From positions 96,546-160,545 of the forward strand of contig DYHH01000008.1 in NCBI GenBank assembly GCA_020724265.1: a DNA stretch of 64,000 nt, read 5' to 3'. Source of the stretch: Melioribacter roseus. Lineage in GTDB: Bacteria > Bacteroidota > Ignavibacteria > Ignavibacteriales > Melioribacteraceae. Made by a program: the position numbers and the translations under genes. The notes beneath the pieces were generated by a model. It saw nothing but the letters and a program-made list of their open reading frames with translations, was not told the origin of the DNA and searched no databases. Below are positions 9,059 through 17,485 of this stretch, in pieces. Each line of letters starts with the position of its first letter. The stretch's first letter is position 1.

Positions 9059-10093
9059 CTAATCTTGTTCAATGTTCAAAATATTATCAGGATGTTGCCT
9101 TAGGTAGTTTAATAGATCTTGAATTTCCTGTGGAGAGAGATTAAGTCCTGTTTCCTCCCAACTAATATCAGTTATTTGAAGATTACCGCTAAGCAGTCTA
9201 TCTAACAAATTACTACCCAAACCATCATAAAGAGATTGTAGTAATTGATTGATATTTTCTGTTGTCTCTTCTTGGAAAGGATTTGCAGGATCATCAAGAT
9301 AGAAGTTAACAATATTACTTTCTATCATATCGGAAGGAGTACCACCAACAAGAAGAGCTGCAACTCTAAATACAATTTCTTGACCCGGTGTCCATTCTCT
9401 TGATAAAATAGTTCTTAAATCAATACTGTTAAGTACTCCAACCGGGACATTATCAATAACTGGTGAACCGGAATCAAGGGCATCTTCAAGAGATTGGGCT
9501 GCACTTTCTCTTACGTTTGCTTTAATTTCATAATACTGAATACCATTAAGTTCGGTCCACTCGGCATGTACGCCACCAATATTTTCAATTGAACCAGGTT
9601 GAGGAAGAATAATCGATAACGTCTGAGCAGGATTACTGAACTCATATGTTTTAGAATCAAAAGCCAATTGCTGATCATTAGCATCCAGCAAGTAAATGTC
9701 TAAGCGGTATTCACCGCTGGGTCGCCCCCTTCTTCTGTTTTCATCGATAAGGCTGCTATTTGTTTCTCCCCTCCCTAATTGAATAGTGTTGCCTAAATCC
9801 GTATTAAAGAAAGAACGCGCTTGGAAGACCCTCGTTCTGAAAGTTAACAACCAATCGAACCCGGAATCAGCATCCTTCTTCCAATAAATTTCACCGCGAA
9901 CTTTGACTTCTCCCTGTTCGGGAGAGATTGTAACTGCGAATATCCTTGGAGCCCCGGATAAATCATTGGAGAAAATAAAAGGGGCAAAATCTCCTTCGGA
10001 AAATGAAGAGACTTGAAGATTGATTTGATAAGGTTGAGCAGAAACAAAGATTAACTTCGCGGAAATAAAAAGAAGAAATAATATTTTTTTCAT
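9059..10093 (-). CDS. Secreted protein of unknown function, first gene of the FecR/CHASE2 operon
   Basis: Family not recognised. The 344-residue protein has a clear signal peptide (cleavage near VSAQPY, about residue 19). A beta-rich N-terminal half resembles macroglobulin or Ig-like folds. The middle segment (about 160-270) has the look of an Fn3-type domain, with the phrase HAEWTELNGIQYYEIKANV. The C-terminal 70 residues are helical, leucine-rich and acidic, with the phrase LSPQEIQDLLNYLRQHP. The start follows AGGGTAT. It is the first gene of the operon leading to the cyclase, so a ligand-binding or scaffolding role in that pathway is possible but unproven. Confidence 0.7.
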   Translation of the reverse strand: MKKILFLLFISAKLIFVSAQPYQINLQVSSFSEGDFAPFIFSNDLSGAPRIFAVTISPEQGEVKVRGEIYWKKDADSGFDWLLTFRTRVFQARSFFNTDLGNTIQLGRGETNSSLIDENRRRGRPSGEYRLDIYLLDANDQQLAFDSKTYEFSNPAQTLSIILPQPGSIENIGGVHAEWTELNGIQYYEIKANVRESAAQSLEDALDSGSPVIDNVPVGVLNSIDLRTILSREWTPGQEIVFRVAALLVGGTPSDMIESNIVNFYLDDPANPFQEETTENINQLLQSLYDGLGSNLLDRLLSGNLQITDISWEETGLNLSPQEIQDLLNYLRQHPDNILNIEQD

Positions 10094-10266
10094 ATTTATA
10101 CCCTGCGTTGTTTATGCAATATTTACTATTAAATATAATACAAAGTTTGTATTCTAAACTATGCTTACCGTCAATAAAAGCAAGGCATTAACAAATTAGT
10201 GAAATGGAAACAAAAAGACTACTGATAAATAGGAATTTACTTAAAATTAAAGCACATTAATCACGT

Positions 10267-10593
10267 TTAGTTAATTGTACTATCTTTATCAACATTTGTA
10301 AATCCGAACTGATGACCGGGTTGACCTTCTAATTTGATTTCACCAAATCTGCTTTCGAATTTATTTATATTATCCTGTAATGCTTTCATTAACATCTTTG
10401 CATGTTGCGGTGTAGTAATAATTCTTGATAATACTTTAGCTTTTGGAATTCCAGGAACAACTCTTGTAAAATCAAGAACAAATTCAGCGGGCGAATGTGT
10501 TATAATAGCCAAATTTGAGTATATGCCTTCAGCTTCCTTTTCACCAAGTTCAATTTTAAGTTGTTGTGTTTTCTTATCTTCTGGTTTATTCAT
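10267..10593 (-). CDS. DUF3467 family protein
   Basis: Small (108-residue) cytoplasmic protein of the DUF3467 family. Diagnostic phrases are IYSNLAIITHSPAEFVLDF and ITTPQHAKMLMKALQDNI. The function of the family is unknown. I place the start at the ATG at 10591-10593 because GGGAGGAACT lies directly before it. A longer frame to 10620 would begin inside the terminator hairpin and lacks a ribosome site. A terminator for the upstream TPR gene ends only about 20 bases before this start codon, so expression must come from read-through, a processed transcript or a very close promoter. Confidence 0.85.
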   Translation of the reverse strand: MNKPEDKKTQQLKIELGEKEAEGIYSNLAIITHSPAEFVLDFTRVVPGIPKAKVLSRIITTPQHAKMLMKALQDNINKFESRFGEIKLEGQPGHQFGFTNVDKDSTIN

Positions 10594-10614
10594 AGTTCCT
10601 CCCATTATAAAAAA

Positions 10615-10641
10615 GCCCACACTCCAATTGGAAGTGTGGGC
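10615..10641 (-). terminator. Intrinsic terminator after the TPR gene, abutting the DUF3467 ribosome site
   Basis: A perfect 9-bp stem, GCCCACACT (10615-10623) with AGTGTGGGC (10633-10641), and a palindromic loop CCAATTGG. In the minus direction it is followed by six T residues. It stands 23 bases after the TPR stop codon and about 20 bases before the next start codon. Confidence 0.85.
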
Positions 10642-10663
10642 ATAAATAAAAAAAAATTATTCT

Positions 10664-11824
10664 CTATCTGTTCTGGTCTGCCTTTTCAAAAGCTTCAATT
10701 GATTTCTCATTCATACCGAGATTTGCATAAACTCTGCCCAATAACTCCCAAATTTGTGCATCATTGGGATTCAATTCAAGATATCTTTCCAAATGTGGAA
10801 GTGACTTTTCAAATTTTTCTTTATAGGAATCATCCTCTGTACCTTCTTCAACGGCTTTATCTCGAATTTCCGTACCCCATTTAACATAAGTTGCAGCTAA
10901 GTTATAAACAGCGTTTGAATAAAGAGGATCAAGTTCAATTGCTTTTAAAAACTGTTCCTCGGCAATATCGAATTCACCTGCTTCAAGAAGAAGAACTCCG
11001 TAATTATACCTGTAATATTGATTATCCGGATCTACTTTTACACCTTCCTTAAATGATTCCATAGCAACATCAAGTTTATTGGCATTTATGTAAGCATTTG
11101 AAAGATATAAAAGAATTTCTTCGTTACCCGGGAAATCGACTCTACCTTTTTGCAGAACTTTTATTGCTTCATTGAATTTTTCCATTGCAGCAATACTGTC
11201 TTGAACATTATCGGTAGTTCTATAAGAACTCATCAATTGTTGACCTTCAGTGATATAAATTTCACCAAGCATAGAGTATGATTCTGCATTAGCTTGTCTG
11301 TCAACTAAAGATTTCAGCGGTTTAGCGGCTTCACTAATTCTTCCTGCATTAATATAAGCGAAAGCCAAATTTTTATAAGTATCTAGTGAATCCGGCTGAA
11401 CTAAAATAGCATTTTCAAAACGTTCAATTGCTCTGTTAAAATACATCTGTGTTGAATCTTCACTTGTAACTTGAGCAGCTCTGTTGAATAGACCAACACC
11501 TTTGTTGAAATTATCAGCCCAGTGGTAATTTTTGTTTTCATTTATTTCTTGCTGGAATTTTTTGCTAACAGCAAGCGACTTATCAAAATACTCAATCATC
11601 TTATCGAATTCCCCTTCTTCACCATAAATAAATCCTAATAAGAATAATCCCTCATCACTCTTAGGATTCTTTTCAATTTCACGCATCAAAGCTTCTTTGG
11701 CTTTTTCATTATTATTTTGCTGCATGTATAACCTTGCACTGGTAATTTCAGTCGATGCACATTGGAAAGCTGCAAATCCGAATGTCATCGCTAAAAGACT
11801 TAAAATAATAACCAACCTTTTCAT
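10664..11824 (-). CDS. TPR-repeat protein, probable lipoprotein
   Basis: 386-residue tetratricopeptide-repeat protein. A signal peptide ends near FAAFQC, and C22 could be lipidated, though the lipobox is not ideal. At least eight TPR units follow, clearest at about 30-95, 125-185, 195-230, 235-330 and 350-385, with typical phrases such as YRYNYGVLLLEAGEFDIAEEQFLKAIELDPLYSNAVYNLAATY. Such proteins scaffold multi-protein complexes at the inner face of the outer membrane or in the periplasm. No partner can be named. It has its own terminator and is divergent from the adenosine deaminase gene. Confidence 0.85.
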   Translation of the reverse strand: MKRLVIILSLLAMTFGFAAFQCASTEITSARLYMQQNNNEKAKEALMREIEKNPKSDEGLFLLGFIYGEEGEFDKMIEYFDKSLAVSKKFQQEINENKNYHWADNFNKGVGLFNRAAQVTSEDSTQMYFNRAIERFENAILVQPDSLDTYKNLAFAYINAGRISEAAKPLKSLVDRQANAESYSMLGEIYITEGQQLMSSYRTTDNVQDSIAAMEKFNEAIKVLQKGRVDFPGNEEILLYLSNAYINANKLDVAMESFKEGVKVDPDNQYYRYNYGVLLLEAGEFDIAEEQFLKAIELDPLYSNAVYNLAATYVKWGTEIRDKAVEEGTEDDSYKEKFEKSLPHLERYLELNPNDAQIWELLGRVYANLGMNEKSIEAFEKADQNR

Positions 11825-12039
11825 TCCTACTCCCGTTAATAATTAATTTATTTTTATAGGAGGTCAAATTACCAATTTGAGACCCGATAATCAAGATTTA
11901 TTAATACATGCATTGTTAAGCAAAAGTTAAGTTTATTATAAAATTATACTTATATAAGAGCTAAAATCGATTTGTTTTAACCGGTTTTAATTGATTTTCG
12001 GACTCTAAAAGGATATTTTTGACCAAAAGGAATTTAAAT

Positions 12040-13128
12040 ATGAAAACTGAAGAAATAATAAATTCTGCCCCAAAAGTAATGCTTCATGATCATCTTGACG
12101 GTGGTTTACGTCCCGAATCAATTGTTGAATTAGCAAAAGATTATAAATATAAAAAACTTCCTACAACTGACCCCGGTGAACTAGCCGACTGGTTCCACCG
12201 AGGTGCAAACAAGGGAAATCTTGTTGAGTATTTACAAGGATTTGAACACACAATTGCACTTATGCAAACTAAAGACTCATTAAAGCGAATTGCTTTTGAG
12301 ATGATGGAAGATATGGCTAATGACGGTGTTTGTTATGTTGAAACCCGCTTTGCACCGGTATTTCATACTGCAAAAGGATTACATTACGACGATGTAATTG
12401 AAGCGGTTTTGGAAGGATTAGAACTCGGAAAGGAAAAATACGGTGTAGGTTATGGACTTATTCTTTGCGGTATGCGAAACATGAAAGATACTTTGGAAAT
12501 TGCAGAACTTGCTGTAAATTTTAGAAATAATGGAGTTGTAGGATTTGATTTAGCCGGAGAAGAAGGTGGTTATCCCCCGAAGAAACATATCGAAGCATTT
12601 CAGTTTATTAAGAGAGCAAACTTTTTTATTACTATTCATGCTGGTGAAGCCTTTGGAAAGGAATCAATTTGGCAAGCAATTCAATTTTGCGGGGCACACA
12701 GAATCGGTCATGCTACAAGATTAACAGAAGATATTGCATTTGACAAAGAAGGTAATATAGTTTCACTTGGCGACTTAGCACAATATGTTTTAGATACTCG
12801 TTTACCTCTTGAAATATGTTTGCTTAGCAATGTTCATACCGGAGCAGTTGATAAGTTAGAAAATCATCCTTTTATTAAATTATTTAGACAAAAGTTCAGA
12901 GTTTTTCTTAATACCGATGACAGGTTAATGAGTGATACAACTTTAACAAAAGAGTATCTAACCGCCGCAGAATTGTTTGATATTAGTCTCGATGAAATCG
13001 AAAAATTAAATATCAATGCTATGAAATCTGCCTTCATACCTTACAACGAAAGGTTGAAGTACATTTACGATGTTATTAAACCGGGTTATCAACAAATTAG
13101 AGAAAAACTTCTGTCCTTGAAAGAATAA
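12040..13128 (+). CDS. add: Adenosine deaminase
   Basis: Zinc-dependent hydrolase that deaminates adenosine or deoxyadenosine to inosine in purine salvage. All metal and catalytic positions are present, numbered from the ATG at 12040: H16 and H18 in LHDHLDGG, H200 with the catalytic E203 in IHAGE, H224 in RIGHATRL, and D293/D294 in NTDDRLMSDT. Length is 362 residues, normal for the family. An upstream TTG at 12019 would add seven residues. I prefer the ATG because AAAAGGAA lies about eight bases ahead and conservation begins just after it, but both have a plausible ribosome site. First gene of a plus-strand operon with a small gene, hutU and a dehydrogenase. Confidence 0.92.
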   Translation: MKTEEIINSAPKVMLHDHLDGGLRPESIVELAKDYKYKKLPTTDPGELADWFHRGANKGNLVEYLQGFEHTIALMQTKDSLKRIAFEMMEDMANDGVCYVETRFAPVFHTAKGLHYDDVIEAVLEGLELGKEKYGVGYGLILCGMRNMKDTLEIAELAVNFRNNGVVGFDLAGEEGGYPPKKHIEAFQFIKRANFFITIHAGEAFGKESIWQAIQFCGAHRIGHATRLTEDIAFDKEGNIVSLGDLAQYVLDTRLPLEICLLSNVHTGAVDKLENHPFIKLFRQKFRVFLNTDDRLMSDTTLTKEYLTAAELFDISLDEIEKLNINAMKSAFIPYNERLKYIYDVIKPGYQQIREKLLSLKE

Positions 13129-13131
13129 ATT

Positions 13132-13470
13132 ATGGCAAAAAAACTATTCAAGAATTACAATTATTCTTTTGATGCAAACGAAAGAAAATTATTAACCACT
13201 TTTTGCAAGCAGATATTAAATCAAGTTTCTTCGGATGATAAACTTTATCGAGAAGCCAAGGTATTTCAATCAATTTTTGATAAACTTAAAGAAGGCAACG
13301 AAGAAATAAAACTCACAAAAGACGAATCAACAAAACTATCTCTTTATTTAAAAGAGAATTCCAAGAATATCGAAAAACAAATCGATAAAAGTTGGTTTAT
13401 CAAAAAGTGGCTGCTTAAATCAATGCATAAACAATACACAAGTATTCTCGTAAATCATTTTAGTGATTGA
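13132..13470 (+). CDS. Small helical protein of unknown function
   Basis: Family not recognised. 112 residues, lysine-rich, predicted mostly helical, with no signal peptide or membrane segment. It looks like a cytosolic helical bundle. The gene begins three bases after the adenosine deaminase stop and ends one base before the hutU ATG, so it is co-translated with both enzymes. It may be an accessory or regulatory subunit, but nothing in the sequence identifies a ligand. Confidence 0.75.
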   Translation: MAKKLFKNYNYSFDANERKLLTTFCKQILNQVSSDDKLYREAKVFQSIFDKLKEGNEEIKLTKDESTKLSLYLKENSKNIEKQIDKSWFIKKWLLKSMHKQYTSILVNHFSD

Positions 13471-13471
13471 A

Positions 13472-15130
13472 ATGGAAAATAAAATTCAAGAAATAAGATC
13501 ACCTCGCGGAACAAATCTAACTTGCAAAGGTTGGATTCAAGAAGCCGCTATGCGCATGCTTATGAATAATTTGGACCCCGATAATGCCGAGAAGCCGGAT
13601 GAACTTATCGTTTACGGAGGCTCCGGAAAAGCTGCAAGAAATTGGGAAAGTTATGATGCGATAATTTCTTCTCTTAAAAATTTAGAGAATGATGAAACAC
13701 TGCTTGTACAATCTGGTAAACCGGTTGCAATCTTCAAAACACATACCGATGCACCCCGTGTAATTATCTCTAATTCTATGCTTGTACCGGACTGGGCAAA
13801 TTGGGATGAATTTCGTCGCCTCGAAAATCTTGGCTTAACCATGTATGGTCAAATGACAGCAGGAAGCTGGATTTACATCGGTACACAAGGAATCTTACAA
13901 GGTACTTATGAAACATTTGCAGCTTGCGCAAATCAACACTTTGACGGAACACTTGAAGGTAAATTTTTATTAACAGCCGGATTAGGCGGAATGGGAGGCG
14001 CTCAACCGTTAGCCGCTACAATGAACGGTGCTGCATTTTTAGGAATTGATGTAGATGAAAAAAGAATTCAAAAAAGAATTGACACCGGTTATATCGATGT
14101 TCTCAGCTACGATCTAGATGAAGCGTTAAAATTAGTTCTTGATGCTAAAGAAAATAAGAATGCATTATCGGTAGGTTTGGTTGGAAATGCCGGCGATATT
14201 CTCCCGGCTATTTTAGGAAGAGGAATTATACCGGATGTTCTAACAGATCAAACCTCCGCTCATGATACTTTAAACGGATATATCCCAATGGGAATGAGTT
14301 TTGAAGAAGCTTTAAAATTAAGAGCTGCAGAACCCGATGAATATATTAGTAAAGCCCGTTCAACAATAGTTAGACATGTAAAAGCTATGCTGGATTTTCA
14401 GAAGAAAGGTGCCGTTACTTTTGATTACGGAAACAACATTAGAGGAGAAGCAAAAGAAAACGGTGTGATTAATGCATTTGATATTCCCGGTTTTGTACCC
14501 GAATATATTCGTCCGTTATTCTGTGATGGAAAAGGTCCATTTAGATGGGCAGCTTTATCCGGTGACCCTAATGATATTTATGAAACCGATAAAGCGGTAA
14601 TCGAAACATTTCCTGAAGATGAAGCTTTAGTAAGATGGATAAAATTGGCTCGGGAAAAAGTTCACTTCCAGGGGTTGCCGACAAGAATTTGCTGGTTGGG
14701 ATACGGTGATAGGGCTAAAATGGGTAAAATATTCAATGATTTGGTAGCCAGCGGCAAAGTAAAAGCTCCTATTGTTATTGGAAGAGATCACTTAGATTGC
14801 GGTTCTGTTGCATCACCTTACAGAGAAACAGAGGCGATGATAGACGGCAGTGATGCAATTGCTGATTGGCCTATTTTAAATGCATTACTAAACGCAGTTG
14901 GCGGGGCAAGTTGGGTATCGGTTCATCACGGCGGTGGCGTCGGAATAGGTAAATCGATTCATGCCGGTATGGTGATTGTGGCAGACGGAACAAAAGAAGC
15001 AGAAAAAAGATTAGAACGCGTTTTAACTTACGATCCCGGTATGGGGATTATTCGTCATTCTGATGCAGGTTATGAAAGAGCTATCGAGAATGCAAATAAA
15101 TTTGGTATAAACATACCAATGATGAAATAA
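13472..15130 (+). CDS. hutU: Urocanate hydratase
   Basis: NAD+-dependent urocanase, which converts urocanate to imidazolonepropionate, the second step of histidine degradation. At 552 residues it matches the family. Signatures are [19 protein letters not shown] near the N-terminus, [11 protein letters not shown], the Rossmann region [25 protein letters not shown] (conserved cysteine region) and [20 protein letters not shown] start at the ATG at 13472. A GTG at 13463 overlaps the previous stop and would add only three residues. No hutH or hutI lies in the window, which is unusual for a hut gene. Confidence 0.95.
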   Translation: MENKIQEIRSPRGTNLTCKGWIQEAAMRMLMNNLDPDNAEKPDELIVYGGSGKAARNWESYDAIISSLKNLENDETLLVQSGKPVAIFKTHTDAPRVIISNSMLVPDWANWDEFRRLENLGLTMYGQMTAGSWIYIGTQGILQGTYETFAACANQHFDGTLEGKFLLTAGLGGMGGAQPLAATMNGAAFLGIDVDEKRIQKRIDTGYIDVLSYDLDEALKLVLDAKENKNALSVGLVGNAGDILPAILGRGIIPDVLTDQTSAHDTLNGYIPMGMSFEEALKLRAAEPDEYISKARSTIVRHVKAMLDFQKKGAVTFDYGNNIRGEAKENGVINAFDIPGFVPEYIRPLFCDGKGPFRWAALSGDPNDIYETDKAVIETFPEDEALVRWIKLAREKVHFQGLPTRICWLGYGDRAKMGKIFNDLVASGKVKAPIVIGRDHLDCGSVASPYRETEAMIDGSDAIADWPILNALLNAVGGASWVSVHHGGGVGIGKSIHAGMVIVADGTKEAEKRLERVLTYDPGMGIIRHSDAGYERAIENANKFGINIPMMK

Positions 15131-15155
15131 AATCAAACTTTAACAAGAGGTTGAA

Positions 15156-16352
15156 ATGAGTGAGAAGATGAAAGTATTAATTGCCGACAAATTACCGGAT
15201 CAATATGTTCAAAAACTTCGTGATCATGATCTCGAAGTTATTTATGAACCAAAACTCGGAGAAAATGATTTACCTAAAGCAGCAGAAGATGTTGACATAA
15301 TTGTAGTCAGATCTACTGTCGTGAATGCAGAAACAATAGAGAAATCAAAAAAATTAAATCTTATAATTAGAGCAGGTGCCGGGTATAACAATATTAATGT
15401 TGCTGCCGCTAATAAAAAAGGTGTTTATGTCGCCAATTGTCCAGGTAAAAATGCAATAGCAGTTGCAGAGTTAGCTATGGGATTAATGATTGCACTCGAT
15501 AGACAAATACCGGATAATGTTAGTGATTTCAAAGCAGGTAAATGGAATAAAGCCGCATATTCAAAAGGAAAAGGATTATTCGGAAAAACAATTGCAATAG
15601 TTGGCTTAGGAAATATCGGTAAAGAAGTTGCTATACGTGCACGTGCATTTGGTATGAATGTATACGGAAAAGATATTTCCAGAATCGAAGGAGTAGAATA
15701 CAAAGACTTTTCAGAATTTGATCAAGTTCTTCCATTAGCCGATGTGGTTTCTCTTCACTTACCGTTAACATCAAGTACAAAAGGACTTTTCAACGAAAAG
15801 ATGTTTTCTTATATGAAAGACGGAGCATTTTTTATTAATACTTCACGACCCGGGGTTGTTAATGAAGATGCACTAATTAAAGCTGTAAAAGAAAAAGGAA
15901 TTAGAGCCGGGCTTGATGTTTTCGCTGATGAACCGGAAAGTAAAACCGGGGAAGTAAAATCCAAATTACAAGATGTAGAAGGTATCTATGTAACACATCA
16001 CATAGGAGCATCAACCGAGCAAGCTCAAAATGCCGTTGCAGAAGAGGCTGTTAATATTATTTTAGATTTCATTAACAGCGGCGTAATAAGCCACTGGGTA
16101 AACAGAGCTAGAATTACCGATGCACATTACCAGTTGGTTGTTAAACACTATGACAAACCGGGCGTTCTCGCATCCATAATGGACGTACTGCGACAAGGTG
16201 ATATAAACATTGAAGAGGTTGAAAATATTATTTTTGAAGGTGGTATTGTTGCTTGCTGTACTATGAAATTAAAAATTGCTGCCACAAATGAAATGCTTAC
16301 TGCAATCAGAACCAATCCTAATGTACTTACAGTATCTCACACTGCAATTTAA
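15156..16352 (+). CDS. D-3-phosphoglycerate dehydrogenase-like enzyme with ACT domain
   Basis: D-2-hydroxyacid dehydrogenase of 398 residues, probably oxidising 3-phosphoglycerate for serine synthesis, with NAD. The Rossmann motif is VGLGNIGKEVAIRARAFG. The catalytic triad lies in INTSRPGVVNEDAL (Arg), FADEPES (Glu) and VTHHIGAS (His). A C-terminal ACT domain (about 325-398, starting near YDKPGVLASIMDVL) suggests amino-acid feedback. It lacks the extra intervening domain of the 526-residue SerA at 55772, so the window holds two different PGDH architectures. The start has AAGAGG just upstream. It is the last gene of the add operon and is followed by a strong terminator. Confidence 0.85.
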   Translation: MSEKMKVLIADKLPDQYVQKLRDHDLEVIYEPKLGENDLPKAAEDVDIIVVRSTVVNAETIEKSKKLNLIIRAGAGYNNINVAAANKKGVYVANCPGKNAIAVAELAMGLMIALDRQIPDNVSDFKAGKWNKAAYSKGKGLFGKTIAIVGLGNIGKEVAIRARAFGMNVYGKDISRIEGVEYKDFSEFDQVLPLADVVSLHLPLTSSTKGLFNEKMFSYMKDGAFFINTSRPGVVNEDALIKAVKEKGIRAGLDVFADEPESKTGEVKSKLQDVEGIYVTHHIGASTEQAQNAVAEEAVNIILDFINSGVISHWVNRARITDAHYQLVVKHYDKPGVLASIMDVLRQGDINIEEVENIIFEGGIVACCTMKLKIAATNEMLTAIRTNPNVLTVSHTAI

Positions 16353-16365
16353 TTTAGATTTCATT

Positions 16366-16402
16366 AACCTTCGAGGTCACTTGTTTTGAGACCTCGAAGG
16401 TT
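16366..16402 (+). terminator. Strong terminator after the add-hutU-dehydrogenase operon
   Basis: A perfect 13-bp inverted repeat, AACCTTCGAGGTC (16366-16378) and GACCTCGAAGGTT (16390-16402), with an 11-base loop, then CCCG and six T residues. It sits 13 bases after the dehydrogenase stop and may also insulate the convergent gene at 16422. Confidence 0.9.
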
Positions 16403-16421
16403 CCCGTTTTTTGCGAATTTT

Positions 16422-17180
16422 TTAAACAAATCTTATATCGATAATTTCTTCGAAAATACCTTTGTAGAAAGGAAGTTTTATTAACTCGTAAAGAGCCTCT
16501 TTTTCATTTTCGGTGATTTCATAATATACCGAGTTTAGTTCGGCAACAATTGAATCATAGAGGTTTTCTCTCAAATCAATTTTTGAAAGATATTTTTCTA
16601 TGTTGTCTTCAATTTTCTTATCCAGAGAAGGAAGCGTATTCTCAAGTTCAATTATATTCCCTTGATTTTTTGAAGCAATTACAAAATTTACATAAGGATA
16701 ATCAATAAGAGAAGAAATTTGATCGGCAAAGCTCATTCCTTTATCTATCGGATTAAAATCTAAATTTTCATTCCCGACTACAATGTAATTTCTATTTCCA
16801 AAATCAACCGGGTTCGTATCTAAAACAATATTAACATCTTGAGCATATTTTTCGGTGAATAAAATTTTACTCAAAATAATTTCATTAGTAGATACATCTC
16901 CCCTTAAGAACAAATCATTAAACGATAGCTGTTCCGGCTCAAAATAAATATAGGTGTTTGATAACACTCCATCGAATGAAATTCCGAGCTTTGATGATAC
17001 AAATAAATCCTTGTGTTTGTATATATCCATTGAAGGCATCAATCCGGCGGCATTAGAATCTTTTTCAAGTTCATTACAAATTACCGAAGAAGGTTTTACT
17101 TCAATATTTTTTTTTAATTCATCAGGTAAAGACATCGCAAAAAGGGCAGAATAAATATTTTGTGGAATTATTAATTTCAT
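16422..17180 (-). CDS. MqnA/type-2 periplasmic-binding-fold protein, divergent
   Basis: Not firmly recognised. The 252-residue protein has no signal peptide. The segment around residues 45-80 (AGLMPSMDIYKHKD, then LGISFDGVLSNTYIYF) resembles the ligand-binding part of MqnA, the chorismate dehydratase of the futalosine menaquinone pathway, and of related type-2 binding proteins. The later phrase NEIILSKILFTEKY also fits that family. The C-terminal 60 residues are helical and charged. A real MqnA function would put it in menaquinone biosynthesis, but the sequence is too divergent to assert this. It is transcribed divergently from the SBBP gene. Confidence 0.5.
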   Translation of the reverse strand: MKLIIPQNIYSALFAMSLPDELKKNIEVKPSSVICNELEKDSNAAGLMPSMDIYKHKDLFVSSKLGISFDGVLSNTYIYFEPEQLSFNDLFLRGDVSTNEIILSKILFTEKYAQDVNIVLDTNPVDFGNRNYIVVGNENLDFNPIDKGMSFADQISSLIDYPYVNFVIASKNQGNIIELENTLPSLDKKIEDNIEKYLSKIDLRENLYDSIVAELNSVYYEITENEKEALYELIKLPFYKGIFEEIIDIRFV

Positions 17181-17485
17181 AGCAGTTTTTTATCTATTGC
17201 TTAAATAATTATGAATAATCACAACTGTAAAATTATTAAAATGGATTGACAAATACAGAATTTCTGAGAATTTGCACCTAACTTACAACCTTCTCAACAT
17301 GTTAACATGGTATTGTCTTATAATTTTGTTTACACTTTTACAATCATGGTATGATAAAAATTGTTTTATTAAGATTAAATATGTACATATACTCTCGAAA
17401 TACCTATTTTGAATTATTAGAAAAAATTATATTCTAAATCGTGCTGTGCATTTATTAGCACTTATTCTCATATTGGGGTCACGGA
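17181..17485. other. Divergent intergenic region with candidate promoter and palindrome
   Basis: This 305-base gap separates two divergent genes and has no coding frame I can support. It contains a perfect 12-bp palindrome CATGTTAACATG (17298-17309), a TATAAT hexamer ten bases later (17319-17324), and an imperfect palindrome ATCAT-GGT-ATGAT near 17344. No good -35 box is spaced 17 bases from the hexamer. I read it as the promoter/operator zone of the SBBP gene with low certainty. Confidence 0.35.
17298..17324 (+). promoter_or_regulatory. Palindrome plus TATAAT, possible operator-promoter
   Basis: CATGTTAACATG is a perfect 12-bp palindrome and lies ten bases upstream of TATAAT, where a dimeric regulator could overlap the -35 region. 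The distance to the SBBP start codon is about 160 bases, a long leader. AT-rich DNA yields such matches by chance, so this is tentative. Confidence 0.25.

Noticed and set aside
10594..10620. Longer start for DUF3467
   Set aside because: The extra codons lie next to a terminator T-run and no ribosome site precedes them.
10334..10645. Plus-strand frame opposite the DUF3467 gene
   Set aside because: Antisense of a recognised family and it runs through a terminator hairpin.
12019..12039. TTG as start for adenosine deaminase
   Set aside because: It has a possible ribosome site too, but the ATG at 12040 is nearer the conserved start and has AAAAGGAA; a seven-residue difference remains uncertain.
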